In this document: piece after piece, positions 10,771 through 21,603 of the stretch
Numbering within the stretch: position 1 is the stretch's first letter
How the letters are laid out: each line of letters starts with the position of its first letter
NCBI GenBank assembly: GCA_900660155.1
Contig: CABFPE010000244.1
Span: 631,738 to 669,771, forward strand
Length of the DNA stretch: 38,034 bases
Origin: Hofstenia miamia
Lineage: Eukaryota > Xenacoelomorpha > Acoela > Hofsteniidae
Direction of reading: 5' to 3'
The notes under the pieces: model-generated
The model's input: only the letters and a program-made list of their open reading frames with translations
The model's database searches: none
What the model was told of the DNA's origin: nothing
Made by a program: the position numbers and the translations under genes

Positions 10771-11010
10771 CAAGATTTGTTACATTAGTAGAATTTTACA
10801 AAGAAACAAAGAAAATTAATTGGAACAAAGCAAAAGGTCATTGTGAATTTCCTCCTTGGTTTTTGAAAGGTGCCTTGTGTATTTTATTGATACCTTTGTG
10901 TGACTTATTTAATCAATGCTTGGCAGAATCAACTTACCCTGATTACTTAAAAATTGCTAAAGTTACACCAATATATAAAAAGGGAAGAAAAGATCTTGCA
11001 GAAATTACCG
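10771..11010 (+). pseudogene. Non-LTR retrotransposon (LINE) reverse transcriptase fragment, cut by gap
   Basis: An open frame from about 10845 into the N gap reads FPPWFLKGALC, then LFNQCLAESTYPDYLKIAKV, then TPIYKKGRKD. This matches the finger region of LINE reverse transcriptases (P..L......LFN.CL..G.YP...K.AKV.PI.KKGD), as in Jockey/CR1/RTE-type elements. The fragment abuts the Penelope-like element at about 10770 and is interrupted at 11010 by the assembly gap. Whether the rest of the LINE lies in the gap is unknown; the right side of the gap shows none. Confidence 0.75.
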
Positions 11011-12010
11011 NNNNNNNNNNNNNNNNNNNNNNNNNNNNNNNNNNNNNNNNNNNNNNNNNNNNNNNNNNNNNNNNNNNNNNNNNNNNNNNNNNNNNNNNNN
11101 NNNNNNNNNNNNNNNNNNNNNNNNNNNNNNNNNNNNNNNNNNNNNNNNNNNNNNNNNNNNNNNNNNNNNNNNNNNNNNNNNNNNNNNNNNNNNNNNNNNN
11201 NNNNNNNNNNNNNNNNNNNNNNNNNNNNNNNNNNNNNNNNNNNNNNNNNNNNNNNNNNNNNNNNNNNNNNNNNNNNNNNNNNNNNNNNNNNNNNNNNNNN
11301 NNNNNNNNNNNNNNNNNNNNNNNNNNNNNNNNNNNNNNNNNNNNNNNNNNNNNNNNNNNNNNNNNNNNNNNNNNNNNNNNNNNNNNNNNNNNNNNNNNNN
11401 NNNNNNNNNNNNNNNNNNNNNNNNNNNNNNNNNNNNNNNNNNNNNNNNNNNNNNNNNNNNNNNNNNNNNNNNNNNNNNNNNNNNNNNNNNNNNNNNNNNN
11501 NNNNNNNNNNNNNNNNNNNNNNNNNNNNNNNNNNNNNNNNNNNNNNNNNNNNNNNNNNNNNNNNNNNNNNNNNNNNNNNNNNNNNNNNNNNNNNNNNNNN
11601 NNNNNNNNNNNNNNNNNNNNNNNNNNNNNNNNNNNNNNNNNNNNNNNNNNNNNNNNNNNNNNNNNNNNNNNNNNNNNNNNNNNNNNNNNNNNNNNNNNNN
11701 NNNNNNNNNNNNNNNNNNNNNNNNNNNNNNNNNNNNNNNNNNNNNNNNNNNNNNNNNNNNNNNNNNNNNNNNNNNNNNNNNNNNNNNNNNNNNNNNNNNN
11801 NNNNNNNNNNNNNNNNNNNNNNNNNNNNNNNNNNNNNNNNNNNNNNNNNNNNNNNNNNNNNNNNNNNNNNNNNNNNNNNNNNNNNNNNNNNNNNNNNNNN
11901 NNNNNNNNNNNNNNNNNNNNNNNNNNNNNNNNNNNNNNNNNNNNNNNNNNNNNNNNNNNNNNNNNNNNNNNNNNNNNNNNNNNNNNNNNNNNNNNNNNNN
12001 NNNNNNNNNN
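11011..12010. other. Assembly gap, exactly 1000 N
   Basis: A run of exactly 1000 N, which suggests a placeholder length. Frames that cross it are meaningless. A TA tract borders it on the right and a LINE fragment on the left. Confidence 0.99.
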
Positions 12011-12030
12011 TATATATATACCTGCCTAAA

Positions 12031-12356
12031 CAGACTTGTCAACGAGCTCAACCTAATCGAGCTTGAGCACGGCATACAATGAAACCAAAACTAGCTTTCT
12101 TTAAACAGCTAATATATTCTTGTGCTTTTCTATTTTAAGTAATTATTACAATATATCAGTCCCTATAGTTTTGTGTTTCTTATTGTTTTATTTAAAATGT
12201 TTATTGAATGACAGGAAGATCCATGCAAAAAACATTAGAGGGCAAAATTCTAAAAGAGCCTCATTGAAATGTTCTGTTTGGCGAGCCAAAAATATTCAAA
12301 ATAAATACGAGCCGTGACTAGTTGAGCTTAAACGTTCCGGCTCGTTGACAAATCTG
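12031..12356. mobile_element. 326-bp hAT-type MITE
   Basis: Terminal repeats CAGACTTGTCAACGAGC and (inverted right end) CAGATTTGTCAACGAGC match at 16 of 17, with a second shared CACGGC word further in. The flanking octamers are TGCCTAAA (12023-12030) and TGCCTAAT (12357-12364), a 7/8 target duplication. No transposase is encoded; the small frame inside is chance. Confidence 0.8.
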
Positions 12357-12364
12357 TGCCTAAT

Positions 12365-13528
12365 AATTAAGAAAGTATCACCCCTAAAAAGACTCAGCAA
12401 AAATGCAAAATAGATGACAAGGTGACCCTAATGACCCGCTTTTAAGAATTTAGAACGTTACTTGCAGGGTTTTGATTAGAGTACACTTGCATTGACATGG
12501 ACAACATATCATGTTGGTTCTTACTGACATTCGAATGCTTCACTTCGCATTATAAAAACATTTTCCATACTTTACGTGGTGCAATAAAAATAATTGAATA
12601 ACTTTTTATTAAGCAAAAATGCTTGCAAGTGTAAATCATCATTTTTAAATATCACTCCTAAAAGATTCTTCTATTTACAGATATTTATTAGGTTGAATAA
12701 TTTAACCCTTTTCTTCACAGGAGGGGGGAGGTAAATTTATATTAATAACTTTTTTAAATCAAATTTGAAAGGTTGGCTGAATTTTTCACAACATTAAATT
12801 TAGTTTCTGCACATTCTGTAAAAAAATGCATTGCGAAAGCATTTTTGTCAAGGAATTGTGACTATTTTGTCAACGGCGATTGACATTTATTTTAATATAG
12901 AAATAATGACTAGACAAAAATAAAAAATGCTGACATGCATTAACTACAAATTAATATGCCTTATAATTACTAGACCTTATAATTTGTCTTTTGAAAAGAA
13001 AAATACTAAAAGTTGAACACCGATAATAACCATTTTGACATAAGACATCTCTTAGCATTTTTACCAATTTTTTTGCAAAAAATGCAGACGTCAGCAAAAA
13101 TGTCTGGATAAAAATGAATTTTTTGGAATTTTTTCAAATTTTTCATCCCATGGTACCTTTGTGCCAAACTTCATGACAATAGCATTACTATGTCAAAAAT
13201 AAACTTGGGGTATTTTTATCCCTCCCCCATGTGAAACCAACTTACATAAGAAAAGGTTGCGGGGATTAGCGTTAACGCCATTCTATTTCTAAAAAAATTT
13301 GAACTAAGATGTAAATCGAATTTCGAAGACTTAATAATAACATTAACCAATGATAAAATAAGGATTTACAAATCAACGAAATCAAATCCGAATCCGAATT
13401 TATGTTGGATTCAAATTCGAATTTTGGTATAGGACTGTGGTGGACCTAGAAAATTCTTGTGGGGTGCTGAAATGTTTTAAATATAAATTATTTAGGGAGC
13501 AAACACTTTGTGCGAAATACCTAAGTCA
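12365..13528. other. Intron sequence, no recognised feature
   Basis: AT-rich, with many GCAAAAATG-like words around 12610-13110 but no clear periodic repeat, ORF or terminal repeat pair. Confidence 0.5.
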
Positions 13529-14578
13529 TATATATATATATATATATTGTAGAGTAAATAGCTAAAGTTTTTCATGGTTCAAAGTCGTTTTTTAATCGAA
13601 AATAGCAACAAATGTTTTTGATATGGAAATTATTACGTAAACCAATTTATATTCTCGATTTGAATTCGGAATTGCAAATACATTGCCTGAATATTCTGAT
13701 TCAAATTCTAAATAAAACAAGGGAATTCTGAGCGCCCTATTATAGAAACAAACGAAAATCAACACAAGAAACTAACTTTTAAATCCCTTAAAACTATTTA
13801 AGGGAAACATGACCTTTTTGAAATTTAATGATTACATAATGAGCCTGGCTATATTGAGATGAGCCCTTTTGTATAATTAATTTAAATCACTTGTATATAT
13901 AAATGAAAAAATTTGCATGGTTACCCCACTGACCTGGCGATCCGGTTGCAACTCAGGTACACATTCTTTGATGTACATGGACTCGTAATAATAATTTGCA
14001 TTTCAAACAGGTGAATGCATTTTTGAAATATTAAACAATCTAATTAATGTTGCCAACAATATAATATAGAAAATTTCTTGAGATTTCAATAATATATAAC
14101 TACATAAACAGAAAAAATATCATACTGTCGAAATGTTGACCCTGAACAAGAAGAAATTGAGAACCCTGCTCCCACTGATCCTCCAAAAGTTGCACCATAG
14201 AAGTGGACGGAATACTACTGCTACCGATGGAGGGAGACGTGTGTGCTGGTTGCTCTGTGATGGGTGGTGAGACCAACTGATGTGAGGTTGGTTTCTGAGG
14301 TGCTGGGGAATCCTGTTTTCGTGGCTTCGGAGACCCCACAGGTTTGGGCCGCTTGTGATTAGGAGATCGCTTCTGTTCGTTGTTCTCGATTAAGAAGCCG
14401 TTGACACGCTTGCGTGGTGGTTTGGCAATGCGTTCTTCACCGTTGGTCACACCATTTTGTGTGACCATGTTGAGGGATGTGGATACTGGCGAGCCTAATT
14501 TAGCTGACTGTTGTCTCTGTTGGTAAAGTGAAGCTGCTTCCTCAGCCGCGTATACACTGTGGGGTTTCAACGCGGGTA
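13529..14578 (-). repeat. First copy of a 1063-bp tandem duplication (TA tract plus exon flank)
   Basis: 13548-14578 matches 14611-15641 almost base for base with an offset of 1063; the one difference I found is at 14210/15273. Each copy is preceded by a TA tract. The copy ends at the single N at 14579, followed at once by the second TA tract. Only the right copy continues into unique sequence. Near-identity plus an N at the junction suggests two alleles placed in series, or a repeat-induced misjoin. Confidence 0.9.
14126..14578 (-). pseudogene. Truncated duplicate of the AF10-like octapeptide exon
   Basis: Same coding sequence as 15189-15666 but lacking the first ~25 bases of the exon and its splice acceptor, because the copy is cut at the N (14579). 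The donor side (14125, GTATGA) is intact. One base differs from the right copy: 14210 G versus 15273 A, giving Pro instead of Ser at exon residue 132. Without an acceptor it cannot be spliced in as is. The simplest reading is the other allele of the same exon, not a second working exon. Confidence 0.8.
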
Positions 14579-14579
14579 N

Positions 14580-14610
<31 letters not shown>
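14579..14610. repeat. Single N plus (TA)n tract joining the duplicate copies
   Basis: One N followed by about 30 bases of pure TA. The identical flank TGTAGAGTAAATAGC follows both this tract and the one at 13529-13547. This is the junction of the tandem duplication and a likely misassembly point. Confidence 0.9.
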
Positions 14611-14613
<3 letters not shown>

Positions 14614-15188
14614 AGAGTAAATAGCTAAAGTTTTTCATGGTTCAAAGTCGTTTTTTAATCGAAAATAGCAACAAATGTTTTTGATATGGAAATTATTACG
14701 TAAACCAATTTATATTCTCGATTTGAATTCGGAATTGCAAATACATTGCCTGAATATTCTGATTCAAATTCTAAATAAAACAAGGGAATTCTGAGCGCCC
14801 TATTATAGAAACAAACGAAAATCAACACAAGAAACTAACTTTTAAATCCCTTAAAACTATTTAAGGGAAACATGACCTTTTTGAAATTTAATGATTACAT
14901 AATGAGCCTGGCTATATTGAGATGAGCCCTTTTGTATAATTAATTTAAATCACTTGTATATATAAATGAAAAAATTTGCATGGTTACCCCACTGACCTGG
15001 CGATCCGGTTGCAACTCAGGTACACATTCTTTGATGTACATGGACTCGTAATAATAATTTGCATTTCAAACAGGTGAATGCATTTTTGAAATATTAAACA
15101 ATCTAATTAATGTTGCCAACAATATAATATAGAAAATTTCTTGAGATTTCAATAATATATAACTACATAAACAGAAAAAATATCATAC

Positions 15189-15666
15189 TGTCGAAATGTT
15201 GACCCTGAACAAGAAGAAATTGAGAACCCTGCTCCCACTGATCCTCCAAAAGTTGCACCATAGAAGTGGACGAAATACTACTGCTACCGATGGAGGGAGA
15301 CGTGTGTGCTGGTTGCTCTGTGATGGGTGGTGAGACCAACTGATGTGAGGTTGGTTTCTGAGGTGCTGGGGAATCCTGTTTTCGTGGCTTCGGAGACCCC
15401 ACAGGTTTGGGCCGCTTGTGATTAGGAGATCGCTTCTGTTCGTTGTTCTCGATTAAGAAGCCGTTGACACGCTTGCGTGGTGGTTTGGCAATGCGTTCTT
15501 CACCGTTGGTCACACCATTTTGTGTGACCATGTTGAGGGATGTGGATACTGGCGAGCCTAATTTAGCTGACTGTTGTCTCTGTTGGTAAAGTGAAGCTGC
15601 TTCCTCAGCCGCGTATACACTGTGGGGTTTCAACGCGGGTACTGTTGTACGATTACCGTTTTTACG
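15189..15666 (-). CDS. MLLT10: AF10/AF17-like protein, linker and octapeptide-motif exon
   Basis: Internal exon of 478 bp (159 codons plus one base). The acceptor TTTTTCTTGTGTTTAG ends at 15667 and the donor is GACA/GTATGA at 15188. It starts in phase 0 with RKNGNRTT, which follows directly from FSKL of the 25749-25836 exon, like the Lys/Arg-rich stretch after the PZP module in AF10. The middle is Pro/Ser/Lys-rich with probable nuclear localisation signals: KPPRKR (exon residues 61-66), QKRSPNHKRPKP (77-88) and KPRK (93-96). The end, VQLLEDQWEQGSQFLLVQGQ (137-156), matches the AF10/AF17 octapeptide motif EQLLERQW followed by QFL. The final A joins TA of the 1492-1691 exon to make Ile (HFD-I-ASLL), as in AF10. 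In the known family this segment helps bind DOT1L at chromatin. The linker between PZP and OM is only about 136 residues, far shorter than in vertebrate AF10, unless further small exons in the 10-kb intron were missed. Confidence 0.92.
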
Positions 15667-18638
15667 CTAAACACAAGAAAAATAATATTAAATATGATTC
15701 AAAGATATAGAAAAGAGCAAAGGCAAAAATCTTTAATACTAAACTTAGATATTTACAAATGGGTTGCAGACATATTTTAAATGACCACTACTTACAAACA
15801 GTAAATTATTTATTTCAAATTTTAAGACATACTATTGTATTAAAAAAGCATTAATCAACTATGCAGTTTTGCACAGTATTTTATAGTAAGAAAAGTACAC
15901 CAAATACATTTTTATACATCTTTGCTACAGTTATTGGTAGGCAGCTGATCCATCTAGCGTCTGAATTATGCATTACAATTTAGTTTTAATTATTCATAAG
16001 ATTTAAAAACATTTGTGCGGGAAAATTGTTTAATTAAAATCAGCTGAAAAATAATTGAATTTCAATTGTCATTTAACGGAGTGGCATTGAGGCAATGTTA
16101 TTACTTATCAGTCATGTAACAACAACTAAAAGCAAACACATAGAAATCAAATGAAATGTCAACTATTTGAAATAGTGTTAGCAACTCTAAAGGCTTTAAG
16201 CAAAATGAAACAATTTCTTTAGTTAAAAATTTTATGCAATAATGGTTTATGTTATTGTCACAAATAATAGAAAGAACCTTTGCCAAACTTTGTTATTGCA
16301 ATTTCGAAACCTAGGGATGAAACAATTTATTGAAAAGCTTGATATGCTCACACTATGCATGGACGGTCATTTAAAATTTTAAATTTTTTAAGAATTATAA
16401 AAAAAGTGGAACCATGTGATTGATTCGTAGCATGATTTTAAAATTTCCTTAGTTAAAATGAAATTTCAATTTTGTAAGTTTAGGCCAAGGAATTGAAATA
16501 AAAGAGATATTATGCAATTAAAAATCGAGCAATGATTATTCCTGTAAAAAACATAGTATTTAAATAATTTTAAAAAAAGGAAAGTAAAAACGCAAAATTA
16601 TTAAAAATAATAGCTGCTTCTAATACTTTCACCTTGAATAATGAAAATTAAAGTCAGGAAAATTCACTCTCTCAGATTTAAAGAAATCGTCATAATTGTT
16701 CAATTCAGGCGGCATATTCATGAAACATCGTTTCAAAAACAAAATGCAAATATTAAGATTTGATTAAAAGCGGGGATATCTTGGGTTGCAAATAAGTTTG
16801 GCTGGTTTATTGGGCTCGGATTGCTTTTCTATTTCAAATCGGTTTTTAATAATTTTTCGTATGAATTCATGTTTCTCTAAAATAAAATAATTAAATATAA
16901 ACTCTTATATTTTGCTATAGAAAAAAGAACAAGGTAAGAATATGATAATAAACCATGAATTAAAAATGTCTGAAATATTTGTGTTTTGCAAAACAACATA
17001 CAATAGGGTGTTGTGATCAATAGAATTAATACAAAACAGCTTTTCAATTCAATTTCCAATCAATTTCAACCCAGCTGAAAATAGCACATGGCAACGAAAT
17101 AAATATATTCGCTATGCCATTTATATTTATATGCATTATTGTAATTGATTAGAAAAACACAGGAAATATATAACAAAATAAAATGAGCACACGGCCATTC
17201 GCGCAATGCTTTGGCAATAATTAATATATATTTTATTGATTGATTTCTCAAACAAGCACCAAAACAAAACGTAGACTTAGTTGTACAAACGCGCAAACGC
17301 AATGCTAGAGTATGTGATGACAAGATTAATGATATATACAAGACAGCTTTTTAGCAGTACAGGACACCACAAAGCTACAACCGGTACAAAGAAGAAATCT
17401 TACAGTAACACTGATTCTAAAATAAAGTACATTAATTCAGCCAAAAAGCCACTCCTTTAAGAAGACATTGGTAAATAATTAGGTTAAGACGATAGTGCAG
17501 ATCATATATTAAGAAGCCTAGTAATAACTACATAAATTACACAGAAAACTATTTGAATGCTACTGTGGCAGTGCAATGCATGTAATGGGTATACATTGGA
17601 AAAGCGATAGTTCATATACATACTTTAAACAGTGGGTTTTGGGCCAGCTGCGAACACTTTGGAAAAATGTTCTCTTTTCCTCAATATTTAAAATAGTTTA
17701 CTTTAATTCAAGATGTCATCAATCGATATGCTGCTAAAACCAGATGATTGCATTTTGTGTAAGCTTACTTTTGTTCAAAAACATTTTGTTTACTATTTTT
17801 TCTGTAAAAAATGGGTGTCAGCCCCGTTTTAAAAATCTTAAACGCGCCTTTGACTTTAAACATGACCGAATACATTTTAAATATGAAAACTGAATCTGCG
17901 CGATGAGAAACACCCAAATTTAGGGAAGTAATAAACACAATTTCTTTAAACGTAGAATATATTACATCAATATAACATGATTTTAATTAATATGCAAATT
18001 ACCCTGCAGTATTATTTATGCAAGGCAAACATCATTATGAAAAGGCCAAGTTTTAGTTCAGAAATCTAAATATTTGACTGAATTTTAAGATATTACAGTA
18101 TAGTATTTTAAATGTTTTGATCTAAAACTAATTTGGTATAATTATTTTCCAGTTTTATACGTACAAAAAATTTAATATATACTTTAAATATTGGATTCAT
18201 CAGAATGCCAAAGAGTTCGACAGAAATAGACCATAATTTTCTTCTGAGTAGAAAGAACTAATTGCAAAAAGTGAGAAATTTTTTCAACGTTTGTGTCAAA
18301 CTATATTACAAATTGAAACAGAACACGAAACATCATTCTTTTCGCGTCAATTGCCGAATAATGCCCTGAAATCAATAATAACACTGACGAAACCCACTGA
18401 AAGAATAAATATTAGATTAATGAGAACGTTTAGAACATTTGACCGCATCCAAGGGTACAAAACCTTTGACATATTGAAAAATTATTCCCCAAGCAATAAT
18501 GAAAGAAATACCTTTTAACACTGAGCATTTACTTTATAAAACATTAAATTTAAAAGTGGCCATCCTAATATGTGAGCAAATATTGCATTTAGTTAAAATA
18601 TAAATGTTTGTTGGAAATTTAGATTATGTATTTATATA
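15667..18638 (-). other. Intron of the AF10-like gene (acceptor side), no recognised gene
   Basis: Part of the 10.1-kb intron between the PZP exon and the linker exon. It is AT-rich. Short frames at 16101-16286, 16877-17059, 17066-17341 and 18291-18518 show no family features or good splice context. Confidence 0.55.
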
Positions 18639-19925
18639 CCTCGTTGCAAAAAAAATGGCCACGGCCTGTAGATTTCAAAACACGAATAATTCCCTAATAA
18701 GGCATTTAGCTAAAAATTTCTCAAAACGAACATGGTAGACAAACGTCTCTAGATTCAATTGGTAGCACACACAGCACGATTACTTTGCAAAGTACCTGTC
18801 AACAGTTAGTTTTGCCTTGCACAACTGCAATGAATCAGTCAAAGCGAGACACACTTGAATTTCTTTACAAGCACGTGTCAACGGACCGCGAATTTTTGCG
18901 ACCATGTTCTGCAATGAACGGCCGAACTTTTCGTAGGAATATTAAAAAGTTGGAAGAAGGTGGGACGTTACAAAGGGAGCGGGGAAGTGGCCGACCCCTA
19001 AAAATCACTGGAAACGAGAAGAAGCGACTTACGCAATTTGCCTTGAAAAATCCGGCATTTTCAACGAAAGAGGTAAGAGAAGTTTTTGTTCAGAAGACAG
19101 GGATCCAGGTTGACCAGTCAACTGTATACAGAACCCTACGGACTGCTGGCGTTACTAAAAAACTGGGAAAAATTGTCCCTCAAATTACCGAAAACCATAA
19201 GCGGAAACGTTTGGAGTTCGCTTCCTGCTGGAAAAGCTATCCATTTGAGGACGTCTTCCTATCTGACGAATGTGTGATCCAGCTCTATCGGAATAAGGTG
19301 GCACTTTGGAGTCCGCGGGGGAAGAGAGTGCGAAAACCGTTTCCAAAGTTTTCCCCCAAAATCATGGTTTGGGGTGCTCTCTCATATCGAAGTTTTTACC
19401 TCGTAATTTTGGAACACGGAACTATCAACAGTCAAAAATATTGCCAGATCGTCCAGAAATTTGCTATGGAGCATGCTAACTTGGTTTATCCCGATGGGTG
19501 GATTTTGGAGCAAGATGGTGCGACTCCTCACACATCAAGGCAAACTCGTGAGTTTTTGGAGGAAAATTCTATCCAAATCTTACAATGGCCGCCAAATTCC
19601 CCGGATATTAATCCAGTAGAGAACGTTTGGAATATCTTAAAAACAAATATTGAGAAGAGAATGCCAAAAACCAAGCTGGAATTGATCGAATTTGTGTTCG
19701 AAATGCAGAGCACGAGATAACCCCTGAAGTAAGAAGAAATTTAATGTCTTCCATTTCTGGACGTTTGGAGCGCTGCATAGGAAACAACGGAGCTCTAGTG
19801 GAAAACTGAATTAGTTGTATGTAGTGTGTCCATTTACCTTTGTTTCACTGAATATTTGTTTTCATATGTATATAAGTATATTGGTAATATACGATTTTCC
19901 AGTGGCCATTTTTTTTGCAATGAGG
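18639..19925 (+). mobile_element. Tc1-type DNA transposon, nearly intact
   Basis: Left end CCTCGTTGCAAAAAAAATGG and inverted right end CCTCATTGCAAAAAAAATGG match at 19 of 20, and both go on with CCAC. The element is bounded by TA (18637-18638 and 19926-19927), the Tc1/mariner target duplication. It is 1.29 kb long and contains one transposase frame with the DD34E pattern. It lies in the AF10-like intron in antisense orientation. The good ends and the nearly open gene suggest a fairly recent insertion. Confidence 0.93.
18830..19809 (+). pseudogene. Tc1-family transposase with one frameshift near its C-terminus
   Basis: Cut-and-paste transposase. I chose the ATG at 18830 (MNQSKRD) because the frame opens upstream only from non-ATG codons. 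The N-terminal half is a bipartite helix-turn-helix region with the linker motif GSGRP (about residue 52) and STKEV...STVYRTLR. The DDE catalytic residues are D146 (FLSDEC), D229 (LEQDGATPHT) and E264 (NPVENVW), with 34 residues between the last two: the Tc1 DD34E class. The WGA motif (IMVWGALS) is present. In frame, the reading ends at TAA 19718-19720. The next frame at about 19699 continues RNAEHEITPEVRRNL to SGRLERC and ends at TGA 19807-19809, as expected for a Tc1 C-terminus. So a single indel between about 19680 and 19699 has shifted the frame. The rest is open, so loss of function is recent, or the indel is a sequencing error. Confidence 0.92.
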
Positions 19926-21315
19926 TATATATTACTGGACACGAAAGAAATTAACTTTAGATTCGTTTACATTAAAGAAGATTGTCACTATTTAAAACTT
20001 TTATGCGTTCAAACTATACAAATAGAGACAGTTGAATTATTTGTTCATTTGTACATTAGAGTATTCTAAGACAGGAGCCAATTATCAAAATTACATATGT
20101 ATGTTTCAATCATAAGATACATGTATCACGGTTAACAAAACATGTTTATTCTTTAAACTATGCTAAAACAACTGACTTGAATATAAAATTGCAAAAATTA
20201 CGCAATAAATATTTAGGTTTTAATCAATGTTTCGAACTCCGTACAAATCAATTTTAGTTTAAACGCATTAAATTTATATTCAAACGACTATTTCAGTTAC
20301 TCATAGTGATTTTCGTAGAAAATGGTAAGAATACCAAATAGTTAATATTCTCAACTTACAATATGCTCCACAGCATTGATATTTGAAATACACATTTGTG
20401 ACATTGTTTTTAGTATTTCTGAAACATTTTTCGTGTAAAGCGTTTCTCAGGCCTTTTCAACCCGGGATTTAAGGAAAATGAAAATATGAGGATTATCTTA
20501 ACCAAGGTTTTGCAATTCCAAACGATTTCTTCAAAAACAAGCCATTTATTGCAAATAAAAAAATTCAAATACTATATTAATATCTTCAAAAGCATTCTTC
20601 TCCAATTATACCAAACTGTTTTCTCAATGGAAATTTACTCATTGGCTATTACAGTTTATACATTAATTCTATTAAGTTATTCAAAAATTGGACCACGCCA
20701 AACCCAAGGCCAAATGAAAATCAATAAACACCCAACCCCTGCTCAGGCCTAATGAATTTGTAAAATCCGCTTGCATCTATTGTAGGCTGTCATTCATTAA
20801 ATTTGATCATTAGAAATTAGGCATTCCGATTTATTTAATTTTTTCCAAATCATTAACTATTCTATGGAACAAACAAACCCGATAAAATACTTGCTTAAAG
20901 AAAAACTGATTGAGATAGGGCTGAGGCTAATAGATAATGACATCTCACTTCACTCAATAATACATTCGATTAAAAATTATTGAAAAAATTATTAAAAGGT
21001 GTCAGTGAAGATGGGAGAAATCATTTCACCATCATTTAACAGAACTAGATGTAACTTAAAACCGAATTGCTGTCTAATTGCAAATTATTGATCCATGTGA
21101 ATTGACATACGGATTAATACATTTCATTAGTGTTGGCTATGCGATAATTTTTTAATATTCTTTCATTTTAAAATCGTGTGAATAAAGACACGTCATTCGA
21201 CATTTTTGCACTGGGATAAAAGGAAAGTGTAACTGAATGTAGTCTTAGACCTATGGAACGGTTAAAATTTTAAACAGTCTTTGATGTAACATATTTCCAT
21301 AATTTCACTACAGCA
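19926..21315. other. Intron sequence, no recognised feature
   Basis: AT-rich. The frame at 20486-20752 is hydrophobic and lysine-rich by composition, with no recognised domain. No repeat pair seen. Confidence 0.5.
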
Positions 21316-21603
21316 ATGGTAAAGATTGAACAACTATTACATACTCTTAAAGCAACTGATTGTCCATACCACCACACTAATATTTTAGAAGTAAAACATT
21401 ATTTAGGAGACAATCTCGATATTTCACAATATTTATAAGCATTTGCTAAACAATTCCTATTTCATAAATGTCTACCAAATACATCAACAAAACAAGTTAT
21501 TGAACGACGATGCCAGGGTGAAATCTGTCAGAGGGCCATATTGCTTTCAAGTGAAATCTCAGGGACCAAATTTTATTTGATGGATTTATTAAAAATGACA
21601 TAA
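21316..21603 (+). pseudogene. Possible decayed coding fragment of unknown family
   Basis: ATG at 21316, right after a sequence resembling a splice acceptor (TTTCACTACAG), opens a frame of 95 codons to TAA at 21601, interrupted only by TAA at 21436-21438. The peptide is rich in His, Cys and Leu (ATDCPYHHTNILEVKHYLGD, then KQVIERRCQGEICQRAILL). It looks more protein-like than neighbouring chance frames, but I recognise no family. Frames of this quality can arise by chance in a window this long. Confidence 0.25.

Noticed and set aside
10863..12075. Very long open frames on both strands across 11011-12010
   Set aside because: They consist almost entirely of N positions read as unknown residues. 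Only the LINE-like start before the gap is real.
14126..14578. A second functional copy of the AF10-like exon (mutually exclusive exons)
   Set aside because: It lacks the splice acceptor and the first 25 bases, is nearly identical to the other copy, and ends at an N; allelic or assembly duplication is simpler.
19086..19277. Small plus-strand frame inside the Tc1 transposase
   Set aside because: It is an alternative frame of the transposase gene with no independent support.
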